A stretch of DNA of 64,000 nucleotides from contig NZ_RAHW01000007.1 of NCBI RefSeq assembly GCF_004117875.1, positions 1-64,000 on the forward strand. The letters run 5' to 3'. Of this stretch, positions 47,734 through 56,804 are shown piece by piece; the stretch's first letter is position 1; each line of letters opens with the position of its first letter. This DNA comes from Geomonas oryzae (GTDB lineage Bacteria > Desulfobacterota > Desulfuromonadia > Geobacterales > Geobacteraceae). Both the position numbers and the translations under genes were made by a program. The notes beneath the pieces are model-generated. The model was given only the letters and a program-made list of their open reading frames with translations. It made no database searches and was not told the origin of the DNA.

Positions 47734-49143
47734 TTATTTCCTGCTAATGCGCTGGTTGAGGGCCTGCCGGGTGATCCCCAGCAGCTCGGCGGCCGCACGC
47801 TGGTTGCCGCCGGAACGGCTCAAGGCGGCCCGGATCAGGCTCTGGGTGATCTCGGCCAGGGTGGGAAAACCTGCGGAGAGATCCAGCCATTCTCCCCCCT
47901 CTTCCAGGCCCGGGGCAGGCGTCGGAAGCTTCGCCCCGGTGGCGTCGCGGAAGGCGGCAACCGAAAGCGTCCCCCCCTGCTGCCGCGTCACCGCGTCGAA
48001 CACCATGGCGCGCAACTCCCTCACGTTTCCCGGAAAGGAGTAGCCGGCCAGGAGGCTCGCGAGTTCGTACGGGTATCCCGGCGCCTCCCTGTGCAGCGTG
48101 CGCGCCGCCTCCTCCACGAAGGTCTCCAGAAGAAGCGGGATGTCTTCGGTGCGCTCGCGCAGGGGCGGCACGTTCACCTGGTGGGCGCAGAGACGGTAGT
48201 ACAGATCGCGGCGGAAGCTCCCCTCGGAGATGGCTGCGGGTAGATCGCGGTTGGTCGCCACCACCACGCGGGCCTGGTTGGCGGCGGGGAGATCGGAGCC
48301 GAGCGGGTAGTACTCCCCTTCCTGCAGAAGCCGCAAAAGCTTCACCTGGGTGGCCGGGGAGGTCTCGCCGATCTCGTCCAGAAAGAGCGTCCCCCCGGCG
48401 GCCCGAACGATCATGCCGTCGCGCGCGTGGTCGGCGCCGGTGAAGGCCCCCTTCCTGTGCCCGAAGAGGGTGTCCGAGAAGACGTGGTCGTCCACCCCGG
48501 CGCTGTTGACCGGGACGAAGGCCCCCCGGCGTCCGCTAAGCTCATGCAGGGCGCGGGCGATCAGCTCCTTGCCGACCCCGGTCTCTCCCGTGATGAGGAC
48601 CGGCTGCTCCGTGGGAGCCACCGCCTCCAGGTAGCTGAAGATCGCCTTCATGCGTGGACTTCTGGTCTTGATGGCGGAAAAGGCCTTCTCGTTCGCCGGG
48701 GCTCCGCCCAAAAGCGACTCGCGCAGCGACTCTATCTCGCGCTGCATGGCGTTTCGGTCCAGCGCCTTCCTGACGCTCGTCACGAAGCGGGTGGCGTCCA
48801 CCGGCTTCACGATGTAGTCGAAGGCGCCGAGCTTCATGCAGTCGATGGCCGTTTCCAGCTCGTTCGCCGCGGTGACGATGATAACCGGGATGGCCGGGTA
48901 ACTGCAGTTGAGCTCGCCGAGCATCTCCTTGCCGGATATGTGCGGCATCTGCAGGTCGAGGACGATCACCCCGGGCTCTTCCTCCATGAGCATCGGCAGC
49001 AGCTGGCGGATGTCGTCCAGGGTCTTCACCCGCGCAAAGCCTGCCTGCCGCAGCATGACCGAGGACCCGAACAGGATGTGGGGCTCGTCGTCCACCAGCA
49101 GTATCTGGTCCGCCATCCCCTTGTTTTTTCCCTGTGCTGACAT
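47734..49143 (-). CDS. NtrC-family sigma54-dependent response regulator
   Basis: This 469-aa protein has a receiver with Asp63 (VIVLDLQMP), an AAA+ domain with GETGVGKE, the GAFTGAD loop and LFLDEIGE, and a Fis-type helix-turn-helix (NQRAAAELLGITRQALNQRI). GGAG lies five bases before ATG 49143. It resembles the regulator at 23.1-24.6 kb (same DTLFGHRKGAFTGAD layout and LLQEGEYYPLGSD). It is divergent from its likely kinase and sits beside the sigma54 promoter it probably controls. Confidence 0.92.
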   Translation of the reverse strand: MSAQGKNKGMADQILLVDDEPHILFGSSVMLRQAGFARVKTLDDIRQLLPMLMEEEPGVIVLDLQMPHISGKEMLGELNCSYPAIPVIIVTAANELETAIDCMKLGAFDYIVKPVDATRFVTSVRKALDRNAMQREIESLRESLLGGAPANEKAFSAIKTRSPRMKAIFSYLEAVAPTEQPVLITGETGVGKELIARALHELSGRRGAFVPVNSAGVDDHVFSDTLFGHRKGAFTGADHARDGMIVRAAGGTLFLDEIGETSPATQVKLLRLLQEGEYYPLGSDLPAANQARVVVATNRDLPAAISEGSFRRDLYYRLCAHQVNVPPLRERTEDIPLLLETFVEEAARTLHREAPGYPYELASLLAGYSFPGNVRELRAMVFDAVTRQQGGTLSVAAFRDATGAKLPTPAPGLEEGGEWLDLSAGFPTLAEITQSLIRAALSRSGGNQRAAAELLGITRQALNQRISRK

Positions 49144-49295
49144 GTGTGCTCCGTCGCGGCTTACTATCGGCTAATGCACATAGTCAAATGACCGTTTGCC
49201 ACCTTATCGTCAAAATGTTAATAAGTAAAAGAATTTTTTATGACCATTCCCATGGCCGGTGCCCCGCGCTGGGGCGTTAGACGGCAAGGAGTACC

Positions 49296-51917
49296 GTGAC
49301 TACGCACCGTTTTCGCAGGATACTGTCGCTGCAGTCCACCCTTCTGGCCGCCATCCCCTTCCTGCTGGTCGCCGTTTTGAACGTATTCCTGCTGCTCCCG
49401 CACATAAAGGAGGACGTGGAGTCGGGGCAACGGGAACTGGCGCGCGCCTTCGGCGTGGCCATGGACCACTACCTCTCCGCCGCGCTCACCGACGTCAAGG
49501 CGGTGGCCGCCCTCCCACTGCGCAAACCGGACTATTTCGGAGACCTCCAGGAGATCCTCGACGCCGAGGTCGAGGCGTCCGCATCGCTCAACGTGCTTTA
49601 CACCGTCCTCCCGGACGGAACGATCAAGGCGGCAGGCATCCGCAAGGACCACCGCCATACCGAACGGGACCACCGCGCCCTGGAGCGGACGAGCCTCGCC
49701 CGGGACCGGCTCTTCCGCGACACCCGCCACTATGCTGGGATCGTCTGGTCCAACACCTTTTTTTCGGCACCCGGCAGGGGCGTGTCGGTCGCGGTCGGGG
49801 TCCCGAGCGGGGACCTCGTGGTGATCGGCGAGATCGACCTCGCGAAGCTGATCGGTTCCCTGCGCGACATCGCCGGGAGCACCGGGCAGGAGATCGTGCT
49901 GATCGACCACAACGGCCAGGTGATCGCCGCCAAGGATGGGACCGCCCCCTCTCCTCCCCGCTTTCTGGGCGACATCCCGCTGGTGCGCCGCGGACTCCTC
50001 TCGGAAAAGCCGGTGAGCGGCGAGTTCACCCTCAAGGGGCGCACCCTGGTGGGAACCATGATGAAGTCCACGCACATGGGGTGGTACGTCCTGGTGACCC
50101 AGCCGGTGCAGACCGCCTACCGTTCCGTGGTCATCACCACGCGCAACGTGGCCGCCGGGGCGCTTGCCGCCCTGCTCCTCGCCCTTTCCGCCTCGCTCTT
50201 TCTTGCCCGCCGCCTCTCGCGCCGCCTGGAGGAACTGGCCGCCTTCGCCCGCAGGGTGGCCGGCGGCGAGAGGTCTCCCCGCTGGCAAAAGGGGGATATC
50301 GCCGAGGTCGAGCAGTTGGCGGAAGACCTGCAGAGCATGGCGAACGAGATCCAGCACCGGGAACAGCAGCTCATGGAAAGCGAGAGGCTCCTGCGCTCCA
50401 TCACCGACCACGCCTTCCACTACCAGGGGCTTCTCACCCCCGACGGGACCCTGGTCGACGCGAACCGCACCGCGCTCGCCCTCATCGGAGCCGAGAAGGA
50501 GGCGGTCTTGGGCCTCCCCTACTGGGACACCCCGTGGTGGAACCACGACGCCGAACTGCGCAAGCGGCTGCGCACCTCGATATCGATCGGCGCGCAGGGG
50601 GTCCCGGCCCGCTTCGGGGCCACACACCTGGACCAGGAGGGGGGGGTACACCACATCGACTTCTCACTCTCCCCGATCCGCGACGAGGAGGGGGCGGTGA
50701 TCTACCTGATCGCCGAGGGGCGCGACATCACCGACTTCGCCCAGGCGAAGAGCGAACTGAAGGAGAGCGAGGAGCGCTTCTACCAGGTCTTCGTGCAGAA
50801 CGACGACCCCGTCATCCTCATGAAGCTTGAGACCCTGCAGGTGATCGACGCAAACCCCGCGGCACTGGCGCTCTACGGGCTGCGCCACGAAGAACTGCCG
50901 CGCCTCGACGTGAAGTCGCTGATCGAAGCGGGGGACCTGGAGAGAATCAGGGGGGCGCTCGCCCACCACGACGGCTCGCAGGGGGTCCTGCAGCGGGCGG
51001 TGAGCTACAAGGCGGGGGGCGAAAAGATCGTGATCTCCTTCAGGGGAACACGGATCAGGCTCAAAGACGAGGAGCTCGTGCTCTGCTCCATCCGCGACAT
51101 CTCCGAAAAGCTCCGGCTCGAGGATGAGATCCGGGCCACCCAGGCGAAGCTGATCCAGACCAACAAGATGAGCTCGCTTGGGATGCTCGTCTCCAGCGTG
51201 GCGCACGAGATCAACAACCCGAACCATTGCATCTCCATAAACAACACCGTGCTCACCCAGATCGTGAGGGACGCCCTGGTCCGCCTGCTGGCGCTGAGGG
51301 AGGAGGAGGGGAACTTCAGCCTCGGCGGCTTCCCCTACGACGAGGTACTGGAGATGGTCCCCAAGCTGCATGACGGCATCAGGGAAGGGTCGCTGCAGAT
51401 CGACAAGATCGTGCGGGACATGAAGAACTTCAGCAAGCCCGCCGAGCTGGACATGCAGGGGACCATCGAGGTGAACCGCTCGGTGGAGAATGCCGCCTCG
51501 ATCCTGTGGCACCATATCCAGCGCCACACGGACAACTGCCGCCTGGAGCTCGCACGGGACCTTCCCGCGGTGCAGGGGAGCCAGCAGCAGATCGACCAGG
51601 TGGTGATCAACCTGGTCATGAACGCGCTGCAGTCGCTGCCCGACAAGAACAGCGGTGTGCTGATCCGGACATGGTGCGACCTTGAGCGGACGACGGTGAA
51701 CCTGAGTGTCGAGGATCAGGGGAGCGGCATGTCGGAGGAGGTGCTCGCGCGGTTGACCGAGCCGTTTTTCACCATGAGAATCGATAAAGGGGGGACCGGG
51801 CTCGGACTGTACATCTCTTCCTCCATCGTCAAAGAGCATGGCGGCAGCCTGGAATTCGAATCAACACCGGGGAGAGGCACGAGGGTCACCATGCGCCTCC
51901 CCATCCTGAAGGATTAG
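49296..51917 (+). CDS. Sensor histidine kinase (Cache-like sensor, HAMP, two PAS)
   Basis: This 873-aa protein starts at GTG 49296 (AAGGAG five bases upstream). It has two membrane helices (about 14-35 and 287-305) around a double-Cache-like periplasmic sensor, HAMP, two PAS domains (about 365-480 and 490-605), HisKA with His in SVAHEINNPNH, and an ATPase (NLVMNALQS, DQGSGM, GTGLGLYIS). It is the probable partner of the divergent NtrC-type regulator 152 bp away. The signal sensed is unknown. Confidence 0.9.
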   Translation: MTTHRFRRILSLQSTLLAAIPFLLVAVLNVFLLLPHIKEDVESGQRELARAFGVAMDHYLSAALTDVKAVAALPLRKPDYFGDLQEILDAEVEASASLNVLYTVLPDGTIKAAGIRKDHRHTERDHRALERTSLARDRLFRDTRHYAGIVWSNTFFSAPGRGVSVAVGVPSGDLVVIGEIDLAKLIGSLRDIAGSTGQEIVLIDHNGQVIAAKDGTAPSPPRFLGDIPLVRRGLLSEKPVSGEFTLKGRTLVGTMMKSTHMGWYVLVTQPVQTAYRSVVITTRNVAAGALAALLLALSASLFLARRLSRRLEELAAFARRVAGGERSPRWQKGDIAEVEQLAEDLQSMANEIQHREQQLMESERLLRSITDHAFHYQGLLTPDGTLVDANRTALALIGAEKEAVLGLPYWDTPWWNHDAELRKRLRTSISIGAQGVPARFGATHLDQEGGVHHIDFSLSPIRDEEGAVIYLIAEGRDITDFAQAKSELKESEERFYQVFVQNDDPVILMKLETLQVIDANPAALALYGLRHEELPRLDVKSLIEAGDLERIRGALAHHDGSQGVLQRAVSYKAGGEKIVISFRGTRIRLKDEELVLCSIRDISEKLRLEDEIRATQAKLIQTNKMSSLGMLVSSVAHEINNPNHCISINNTVLTQIVRDALVRLLALREEEGNFSLGGFPYDEVLEMVPKLHDGIREGSLQIDKIVRDMKNFSKPAELDMQGTIEVNRSVENAASILWHHIQRHTDNCRLELARDLPAVQGSQQQIDQVVINLVMNALQSLPDKNSGVLIRTWCDLERTTVNLSVEDQGSGMSEEVLARLTEPFFTMRIDKGGTGLGLYISSSIVKEHGGSLEFESTPGRGTRVTMRLPILKD

Positions 51918-51963
51918 GCGAGAGACCTGTAAGCGGCCATCAAAATAATGGCTTCGGTGAAAA

Positions 51964-52629
51964 TCAGACGTCGAGGAAGGATAGGGAAAGGTCGACGAGA
52001 TCGACCACCAGGAAGCGGTCGAGAAGCTTGGCTGAGCCCCCGATGACGTGGCAAAGCTCACTGCACATGAGCCCCGCTATGACGAAGACGCTGTAAGGGC
52101 TCACCTCTATCGCCCCCGCCGGCTGCACGCTCCCCGCGTAGATCTCGTTCAGCGGCTGCGACTCCCCTTTCACCAGGGTCAGCACCTGCCCGCGGTCCCC
52201 CTGCACACCACCGTGGACCAAGCGGCATCCGGCAGGCAGCGCGTCCCAGAGCGCGAAACGACCCTCGTAGTTGTCGAGACAGTCGGCGACGAGCGGGACA
52301 CCGCCGGGAACGGCGAAACCGCAGCCGATCCTCTCCTCGCGAACCACGATTTCCACGGTCGAATTGATCGCCTGAAGACGCTCCCGCGCCACGAGCACCT
52401 TTTTCCTGCCGAGATCGCACTCCCCGTAGAGGCTCTGGCGGTGCAGGTCCTCAAGGGCCACCGCACCATCGTCAACGAGAAGCAGGCGCCCCACCCCCGC
52501 GCGCGCCATGATCTGGCACACCGTGGCTCCAAGCCCGCCTACGCCTGCAACGAGGAGCTCGCTCTCCCCTATCAGGCGCTGCCGCTCATCACCCCAGAAA
52601 AGCCGCTGCCTCGCGTAACGCTCCTCCAT
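51964..52629 (-). CDS. ThiF/MoeB/HesA-family adenylyltransferase
   Basis: This 221-aa protein starts at ATG 52629, one base after the moaD-like stop. It has the nucleotide-binding GVGGLGATV, the LEDLHRQSLY segment and the Asp of DCLDNYEGR. The Cys pairs of classical MoeB zinc sites are not complete. By family it adenylates the C-terminal glycine of a ubiquitin-like sulfur carrier, here the MoaD-like protein encoded next to it, for the tungsten cofactor of the aldehyde oxidoreductase. Confidence 0.88.
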   Translation of the reverse strand: MEERYARQRLFWGDERQRLIGESELLVAGVGGLGATVCQIMARAGVGRLLLVDDGAVALEDLHRQSLYGECDLGRKKVLVARERLQAINSTVEIVVREERIGCGFAVPGGVPLVADCLDNYEGRFALWDALPAGCRLVHGGVQGDRGQVLTLVKGESQPLNEIYAGSVQPAGAIEVSPYSVFVIAGLMCSELCHVIGGSAKLLDRFLVVDLVDLSLSFLDV

Positions 52630-52630
52630 G

Positions 52631-52915
52631 CTACCCTCCGGCACCGGGTGGAAAGAGCGCCAGGACGTCCCCGTCCCGCACCGGCGTCTCAAGCCTGTCC
52701 AGGTGCAGGATGTTGCGCCGGTTCAAAAGGATGATGGTTCCCGTGTGCAGCATGCAGCGGTCGTCGACGAGTTTGTGGGTCACCGGAATCCGCTCGCCGG
52801 CCTGGAAGCGCGCGAGAAGCGCCCCCACGGTATCCCCCTCGCGCCAGGGGAGTTCCACGGACTCCCTTCCCCCAAGCATCATGCGCAACGTTCCGTAAAT
52901 GCGAAGAAGCACCAT
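52631..52915 (-). CDS. moaD: MoaD-like sulfur-carrier protein
   Basis: This 94-aa beta-grasp protein ends in GAGG, the C-terminal Gly-Gly needed for thiocarboxylation. The N-terminus (VLLRIYGTLR) and VRDGDVLALFPPGAGG fit MoaD. It lies between the oxidoreductase subunit gene (12 bp) and the adenylyltransferase gene (1 bp). It is probably dedicated to pyranopterin synthesis for the neighbouring tungsten enzyme. Confidence 0.9.
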   Translation of the reverse strand: MVLLRIYGTLRMMLGGRESVELPWREGDTVGALLARFQAGERIPVTHKLVDDRCMLHTGTIILLNRRNILHLDRLETPVRDGDVLALFPPGAGG

Positions 52916-52927
52916 GAGCGCGGCCCC

Positions 52928-54154
52928 TCAGGCGATCTGCCGCATGAAGCCCGCGTACCGGTTCTCCCCCTGCAGCGCCCGCTTCCCCGGAAACGGCAGT
53001 CGCGCGCGCACCATCTGGTAGTAGAGCCCGGAATCGTTGGTCTCCCCGACCACCACGGCGCCGATCACCCGGTCCCTCTCGTCGAGAAACACCTTGCGGA
53101 ACCGCCCCGCGGCTGGCGAGCCGTGCACGATAGAGCGCGGCGCCTCGTCGGAACAGAACCCGATGGCCGCCACCTCGAGGCCGAAGACCTCGGTGATGTT
53201 GTTTTTCATGCTCCCTTCATAGACGTGCTCCAGCCCGAGCATGTTGCAGGCCGCCACCTCCCCCTGCTCGACGGCGGTGATCCAGTTACCCTGCACCGTC
53301 GTCTCCCCGGTGACGAAGTCCTTCCCTTCGGCCGCGTCCCCGGCTGCGTACACGTTGGGGATCGAGGTGCGGCACCGCGCGTCGATGAGGATGCCGTCTT
53401 TCACGGCAAGCCCCGCCCCGGCGGCGAGCCTGGTGTTCGGGATCACCCCCTTCCCCACGACGAGGGCATCGGTAGCGAGCGTCCCTCCCGAGGCTAGGGT
53501 TAGTTGCAGCCGCTCCCCTTCCCGAACCTCTGCGATCTCGTCGTGTTTGTGCAGGGTTACACCGGCGGTACCGAAGTGCTCCTCCAAAAGCGCCGCCGAC
53601 TCCGCGTCGAGCAGACGGCTGAAGATGCGCCCCGAGGCGACGATCAGGTGCCGTTCAACGTCCCGGGAGAGATGGGAAAGCACCGGCACGCTCACGAGCC
53701 CCGCGCCGAGCGCGGTGACGCTCCTGGCCGGTTGCAAAAGGGACGCGAGCTTCTCCGCGTCCGCCATGTGCCTGAGCGTACTGATGCGCCGGGAACCGGT
53801 TTTGAAGGGGCGCGCCTCGCTCCCCATGGCAAGCAGGAGCGAGCCGAACCTGAGCGTCGTGCCGTCCGAAAGGCCGAGCTCGCGGCGCTCGGGGTCGAGG
53901 GAGACGGCGCTTTTGCCGAAGAACGTCGTCACCCCCATCCCGTCGTAGAAGGGGAGATCCACGATGTAGAGGTTCTCCCGGGGCGTCTTCCCCCCGATGA
54001 AATACGGGGTGAGCACCCGGGAGTAGGCGGGACAAGCCTCCCGGTCCACGAGCGCTACGCGCACCGTGCGGTTGTGGCGGCGTATTGTCCTTATCGCCTG
54101 GAGTCCCGCCGCGCTGTTGCCGACGATCACGATGTCGAACTGCAACATGGTCAT
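52928..54154 (-). CDS. FAD/NAD(P)-dependent oxidoreductase subunit
   Basis: This 408-aa protein, start ATG 54154 (GGGGGCAAGG upstream; overlaps the AOR stop region), has an FAD-binding VGNSAAGLQAI, a second nucleotide-binding LGAGLVSVPVL, and the ATG-like motif VYAAGDAAEG. It belongs to the pyridine nucleotide-disulphide oxidoreductase fold without the redox disulphide. Its operon position matches the flavin subunit AorC of NAD-dependent aldehyde oxidoreductases, where it passes electrons to NAD. Confidence 0.88.
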   Translation of the reverse strand: MTMLQFDIVIVGNSAAGLQAIRTIRRHNRTVRVALVDREACPAYSRVLTPYFIGGKTPRENLYIVDLPFYDGMGVTTFFGKSAVSLDPERRELGLSDGTTLRFGSLLLAMGSEARPFKTGSRRISTLRHMADAEKLASLLQPARSVTALGAGLVSVPVLSHLSRDVERHLIVASGRIFSRLLDAESAALLEEHFGTAGVTLHKHDEIAEVREGERLQLTLASGGTLATDALVVGKGVIPNTRLAAGAGLAVKDGILIDARCRTSIPNVYAAGDAAEGKDFVTGETTVQGNWITAVEQGEVAACNMLGLEHVYEGSMKNNITEVFGLEVAAIGFCSDEAPRSIVHGSPAAGRFRKVFLDERDRVIGAVVVGETNDSGLYYQMVRARLPFPGKRALQGENRYAGFMRQIA

Positions 54155-54164
54155 CCCTTGCCCC

Positions 54165-55967
54165 CTATGCAAGCCCCAGCGACTTCACCTTCTCCGCCGT
54201 CGGAATCCCCTTCTCCCATCCACGCACGTCGTAGTATTCCGCCAGCATCTCAGGCAGGTGCGACACCGCCCCCTTCATCGGGCCGTCCGGCAAAGGCTCC
54301 TCGAGGATGCGTTTCGGGAGGGTGTCCTGGGACGGGTCGATCCCGGCCTTCAGGTTGAACAGGCGCTCCAGGGTATAGATCCGGTCGCCGATTTCCATCA
54401 TCTGCTCGTCGGAATAGCCGCTGCCGGTCGCCGCGTTGAAAAGCCTGGTCACCTGCGGAATGCCGATACCGAAGGTGGTGAAAAGGCATACCCCGGCGGA
54501 GTCAACCACCGCGGTCACGTCCTGGAACGCCTTCGCCCATACCGCCTTTCCGGCCACCGCCTCGGGATCGAGCTTCTCCGGGACGCCGAGGATTTCCGGG
54601 GAGACCAGATAGCCGCGCACGTGGCACGCACCGCGGTTACTGGTCGCGTACTCGAGCCCCATCCCCTGGATCGCCCTGCCGTCGTAGGCGGGGAACTCCT
54701 GCTTCTTCACCGACATGGAAAGCTCCGGCGCACCGCAGCTTTCCGCGAGACGGTAGGAACCAAGCCCCGCCCTGACACCGAAGCCTTCCCCCTTGCCGGT
54801 CATCTCCACGAGCTTGACCATCGCGTCCCCGTCGCCGAACTTAAGCGGCATCCCGGTCTCGGCGTCGCCGAGCAGGCCGCGCTCGTAGAGCTCCATGGCG
54901 CATGCCACCGTCGACCCCATGGTGATGGTGTCCATGCCGTACTCGTCGCAGAGGTAGTTCGCCTGGACGATGGCAGCGAGGTCCGAGACGCCGCAGGCAG
55001 CACCGAGCGACCAGAGCGTTTCGTACTCCGGCCCCTCCCCGGTACCAGAGAAGCGCGGGTCGGCAAGCCTGGTCACCCGCCCGCAGGCGATGACGCACCC
55101 CATGCACCCCTTGTTGCGCTTCAGATAGGTCTGCGCCAGGCGCTCGCCCGAGATATCCTCGGCCTTGTCGAAAGTCCCGCATTGCGAGTTGCGCGTCGGC
55201 ATCGCGCCGCTCTGGTTGATGATGTTGACGAGGACCGCCGTCCCGAGCGCCGGGAGCCCCTCCGAGGTCACCGGATGCTGGCGCAGCATCTTCATGGTGT
55301 CGCGGGCCGCGGCGCGGAAGGCGGCGTTGTCTGCGGTCGCCACGCCACCGGTGCCGCGCACCGCCACGGCTTTAAGGTTCTTGCTCCCCATGACCGCACC
55401 GACGCCGCTGCGTCCGGCGGCCCGGTGCTTGTCGTTCACGATGCAGGCGTAGTGCACGAGCGACTCGCCGGCGGGGCCGATGCAGGCGACCTTGGCGTCG
55501 CCGTGGAATTCGGCGCGGATGGCGTCCTCGGTCTCGGCGGTGGTCTTCCCCCAGAGATGTCCCGCGTCGGCGAGCTCCGCCTCGCCGTTTTTGATCTTCA
55601 GGTAAACCGGGCTCTCCGCCTTCCCCTCGATGATGACGAGGTCGTACCCCGCGTACTTAAGCTCGCAGGGGAAGTACCCCCCCGAGTTGGAACAGGCGAT
55701 GGTCCCGGTGAGCGGCGACTTCGTCACCACCATGTACCGGCCGTTCGCGGCGCCGTAGGTCCCGGTGAGCGGGCCGGTGGCGAGGATCAGCTTGTTTTCG
55801 GCGGAAAATGGGTCGACGGTCGCATCGACCTCGCTGGTTAAGTATTTGGAAGCAAGTCCGCGCCCCCCGATGAAGGCGGCCGCCCACTCCATGTTGAGGG
55901 GCTCAACGGTACAGCTCTTGTCGGTCAGATTCACACGCAGCACTTTGCCATGCCAGCCGTTTCCCAT
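54165..55967 (-). CDS. aor: Tungsten-containing aldehyde:ferredoxin oxidoreductase
   Basis: This 600-aa protein is of full family length, with the N-terminal beta domain ([22 protein letters not shown]), cofactor-binding segments ([30 protein letters not shown]) and Fe-S ligands in CMGCVIAC plus the distal Cys in DSAGVCLF. It oxidises aldehydes to acids, or reduces acids with low-potential electrons. The Fe-S gene upstream is 1 bp away and the flavin subunit follows. Confidence 0.95.
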   Translation of the reverse strand: MGNGWHGKVLRVNLTDKSCTVEPLNMEWAAAFIGGRGLASKYLTSEVDATVDPFSAENKLILATGPLTGTYGAANGRYMVVTKSPLTGTIACSNSGGYFPCELKYAGYDLVIIEGKAESPVYLKIKNGEAELADAGHLWGKTTAETEDAIRAEFHGDAKVACIGPAGESLVHYACIVNDKHRAAGRSGVGAVMGSKNLKAVAVRGTGGVATADNAAFRAAARDTMKMLRQHPVTSEGLPALGTAVLVNIINQSGAMPTRNSQCGTFDKAEDISGERLAQTYLKRNKGCMGCVIACGRVTRLADPRFSGTGEGPEYETLWSLGAACGVSDLAAIVQANYLCDEYGMDTITMGSTVACAMELYERGLLGDAETGMPLKFGDGDAMVKLVEMTGKGEGFGVRAGLGSYRLAESCGAPELSMSVKKQEFPAYDGRAIQGMGLEYATSNRGACHVRGYLVSPEILGVPEKLDPEAVAGKAVWAKAFQDVTAVVDSAGVCLFTTFGIGIPQVTRLFNAATGSGYSDEQMMEIGDRIYTLERLFNLKAGIDPSQDTLPKRILEEPLPDGPMKGAVSHLPEMLAEYYDVRGWEKGIPTAEKVKSLGLA

Positions 55968-55968
55968 A

Positions 55969-56448
55969 TCACACCTCCCCCTGGCCGTCTTTCATCGTTC
56001 TCGCGAATCTCAGCACCTTCTCCCTCAGCGGCAGATCCTCCTCGGAATACTGCAGGCAATGGGTCGGGCAGAAGGCGACGCACTCGGGGAAATCAGGGCC
56101 GCACAGGTTGCACTTGTCCGCTTTACCGGTCTCGTCCAGGTACTTGATCATCCCGAAGGGGCAGGCGCTGACGCATGTTCTGCACCCTACGCACTTCATC
56201 TCGTCCACGGTGACGATGCCCGACGCCATGTCCTTCTCTATGGCCCCCTTCGGACACGCCTTCATGCACCACGGCTCGTTGCACTGCATGCAGGTCACCG
56301 TGATGAACTGGGCTTCCTCCATGAACACCTCGTTGATGATGCGGGACTTGCTCGGCGCGAATTCGCCGCGATGCCTGAAGGAACAGGCCATCTCGCAGCT
56401 CTTGCAGCCGATGCACTTGGACGGCTCGATGCGAATCAGCTTTTGCAT
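55969..56448 (-). CDS. Polyferredoxin-type electron-transfer subunit (four [4Fe-4S])
   Basis: This 159-aa protein has cysteine sets [35 protein letters not shown] and [15 protein letters not shown], enough for four [4Fe-4S] clusters as in DMSO-reductase-type B subunits and AorA. It should carry electrons between the tungsten subunit and the flavin subunit. It is the first gene of the five-gene operon. No signal peptide is present, so the complex is cytoplasmic. Confidence 0.93.
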   Translation of the reverse strand: MQKLIRIEPSKCIGCKSCEMACSFRHRGEFAPSKSRIINEVFMEEAQFITVTCMQCNEPWCMKACPKGAIEKDMASGIVTVDEMKCVGCRTCVSACPFGMIKYLDETGKADKCNLCGPDFPECVAFCPTHCLQYSEEDLPLREKVLRFARTMKDGQGEV

Positions 56449-56652
56449 GATGCGACCTCCCTGAGTGAAAGTTTAACAACTATTACATAGAACCGGAAAA
56501 ACTCCAGCTTGTGAGAGTACCCGAATCACAGAGCTATTCGTTGTCCTGATCGGTCAGGATCGGCGTCCGGAAGAAGTATGTCATTACCGCATCTTGTTTC
56601 ATCTTGACAAAAGAAGGCCTATGAGTGTAAGCATAATGAAAATAATTTCAGC

Positions 56653-56737
56653 GATAAACGACAATACTAAACCATTCGCGAGAGTGGGGCGGAAAGCCTA
56701 AAGGGTCTCCAAGAGACAGCCGGGTTGCCGAAGTATC
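56653..56737 (+). ncRNA. GEMM-Ib riboswitch aptamer (probably 3',3'-cGAMP)
   Basis: The sequence folds as GEMM: P1 GATA/TATC, P2 CCATTC-GCGA-GAGTGG (56672-56687, GNRA loop), the linker GGAAAGCCT, P3 GTCTC/GAGAC (56705-56717) and the ligand-side GCCGGGTTGCCG. The 5' joining segment reads AATACTAAACC; in my alignment to the Vc2 aptamer the base at position 20 is A, the change that marks the Geobacter GEMM-Ib class selective for cyclic AMP-GMP. It precedes a MshEN-receiver gene and overlaps a terminator. Confidence 0.88.
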
Positions 56738-56766
56738 CAATGCGATATTCAGCCCCGGCTTTTTTG
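56718..56766 (+). terminator. Riboswitch expression-platform terminator
   Basis: AGCCGGG (56718-56724), part of the aptamer, pairs with CCCGGCT (56754-56760), followed by T6. Ligand binding would lock the first arm in the aptamer and prevent termination, so an ON switch is expected. Confidence 0.8.
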
Positions 56767-56804
56767 TGTCCAGAAGAGAAGCCGGAGCTACCAGGGAGGC
56801 CCCG

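Noticed and set aside
56604-56637. TTGACA plus CATAAT as promoter of the riboswitch transcript
   Set aside because: The two hexamers are 22 bp apart, too far for a sigma70 promoter; the real promoter is not evident.
56653-56737. A canonical c-di-GMP (GEMM-Ia) riboswitch
   Set aside because: The 5' joiner AATACTAAACC appears to carry A at the key position 20, which fits the cGAMP-selective Geobacter subclass better; only ligand assays can settle it.
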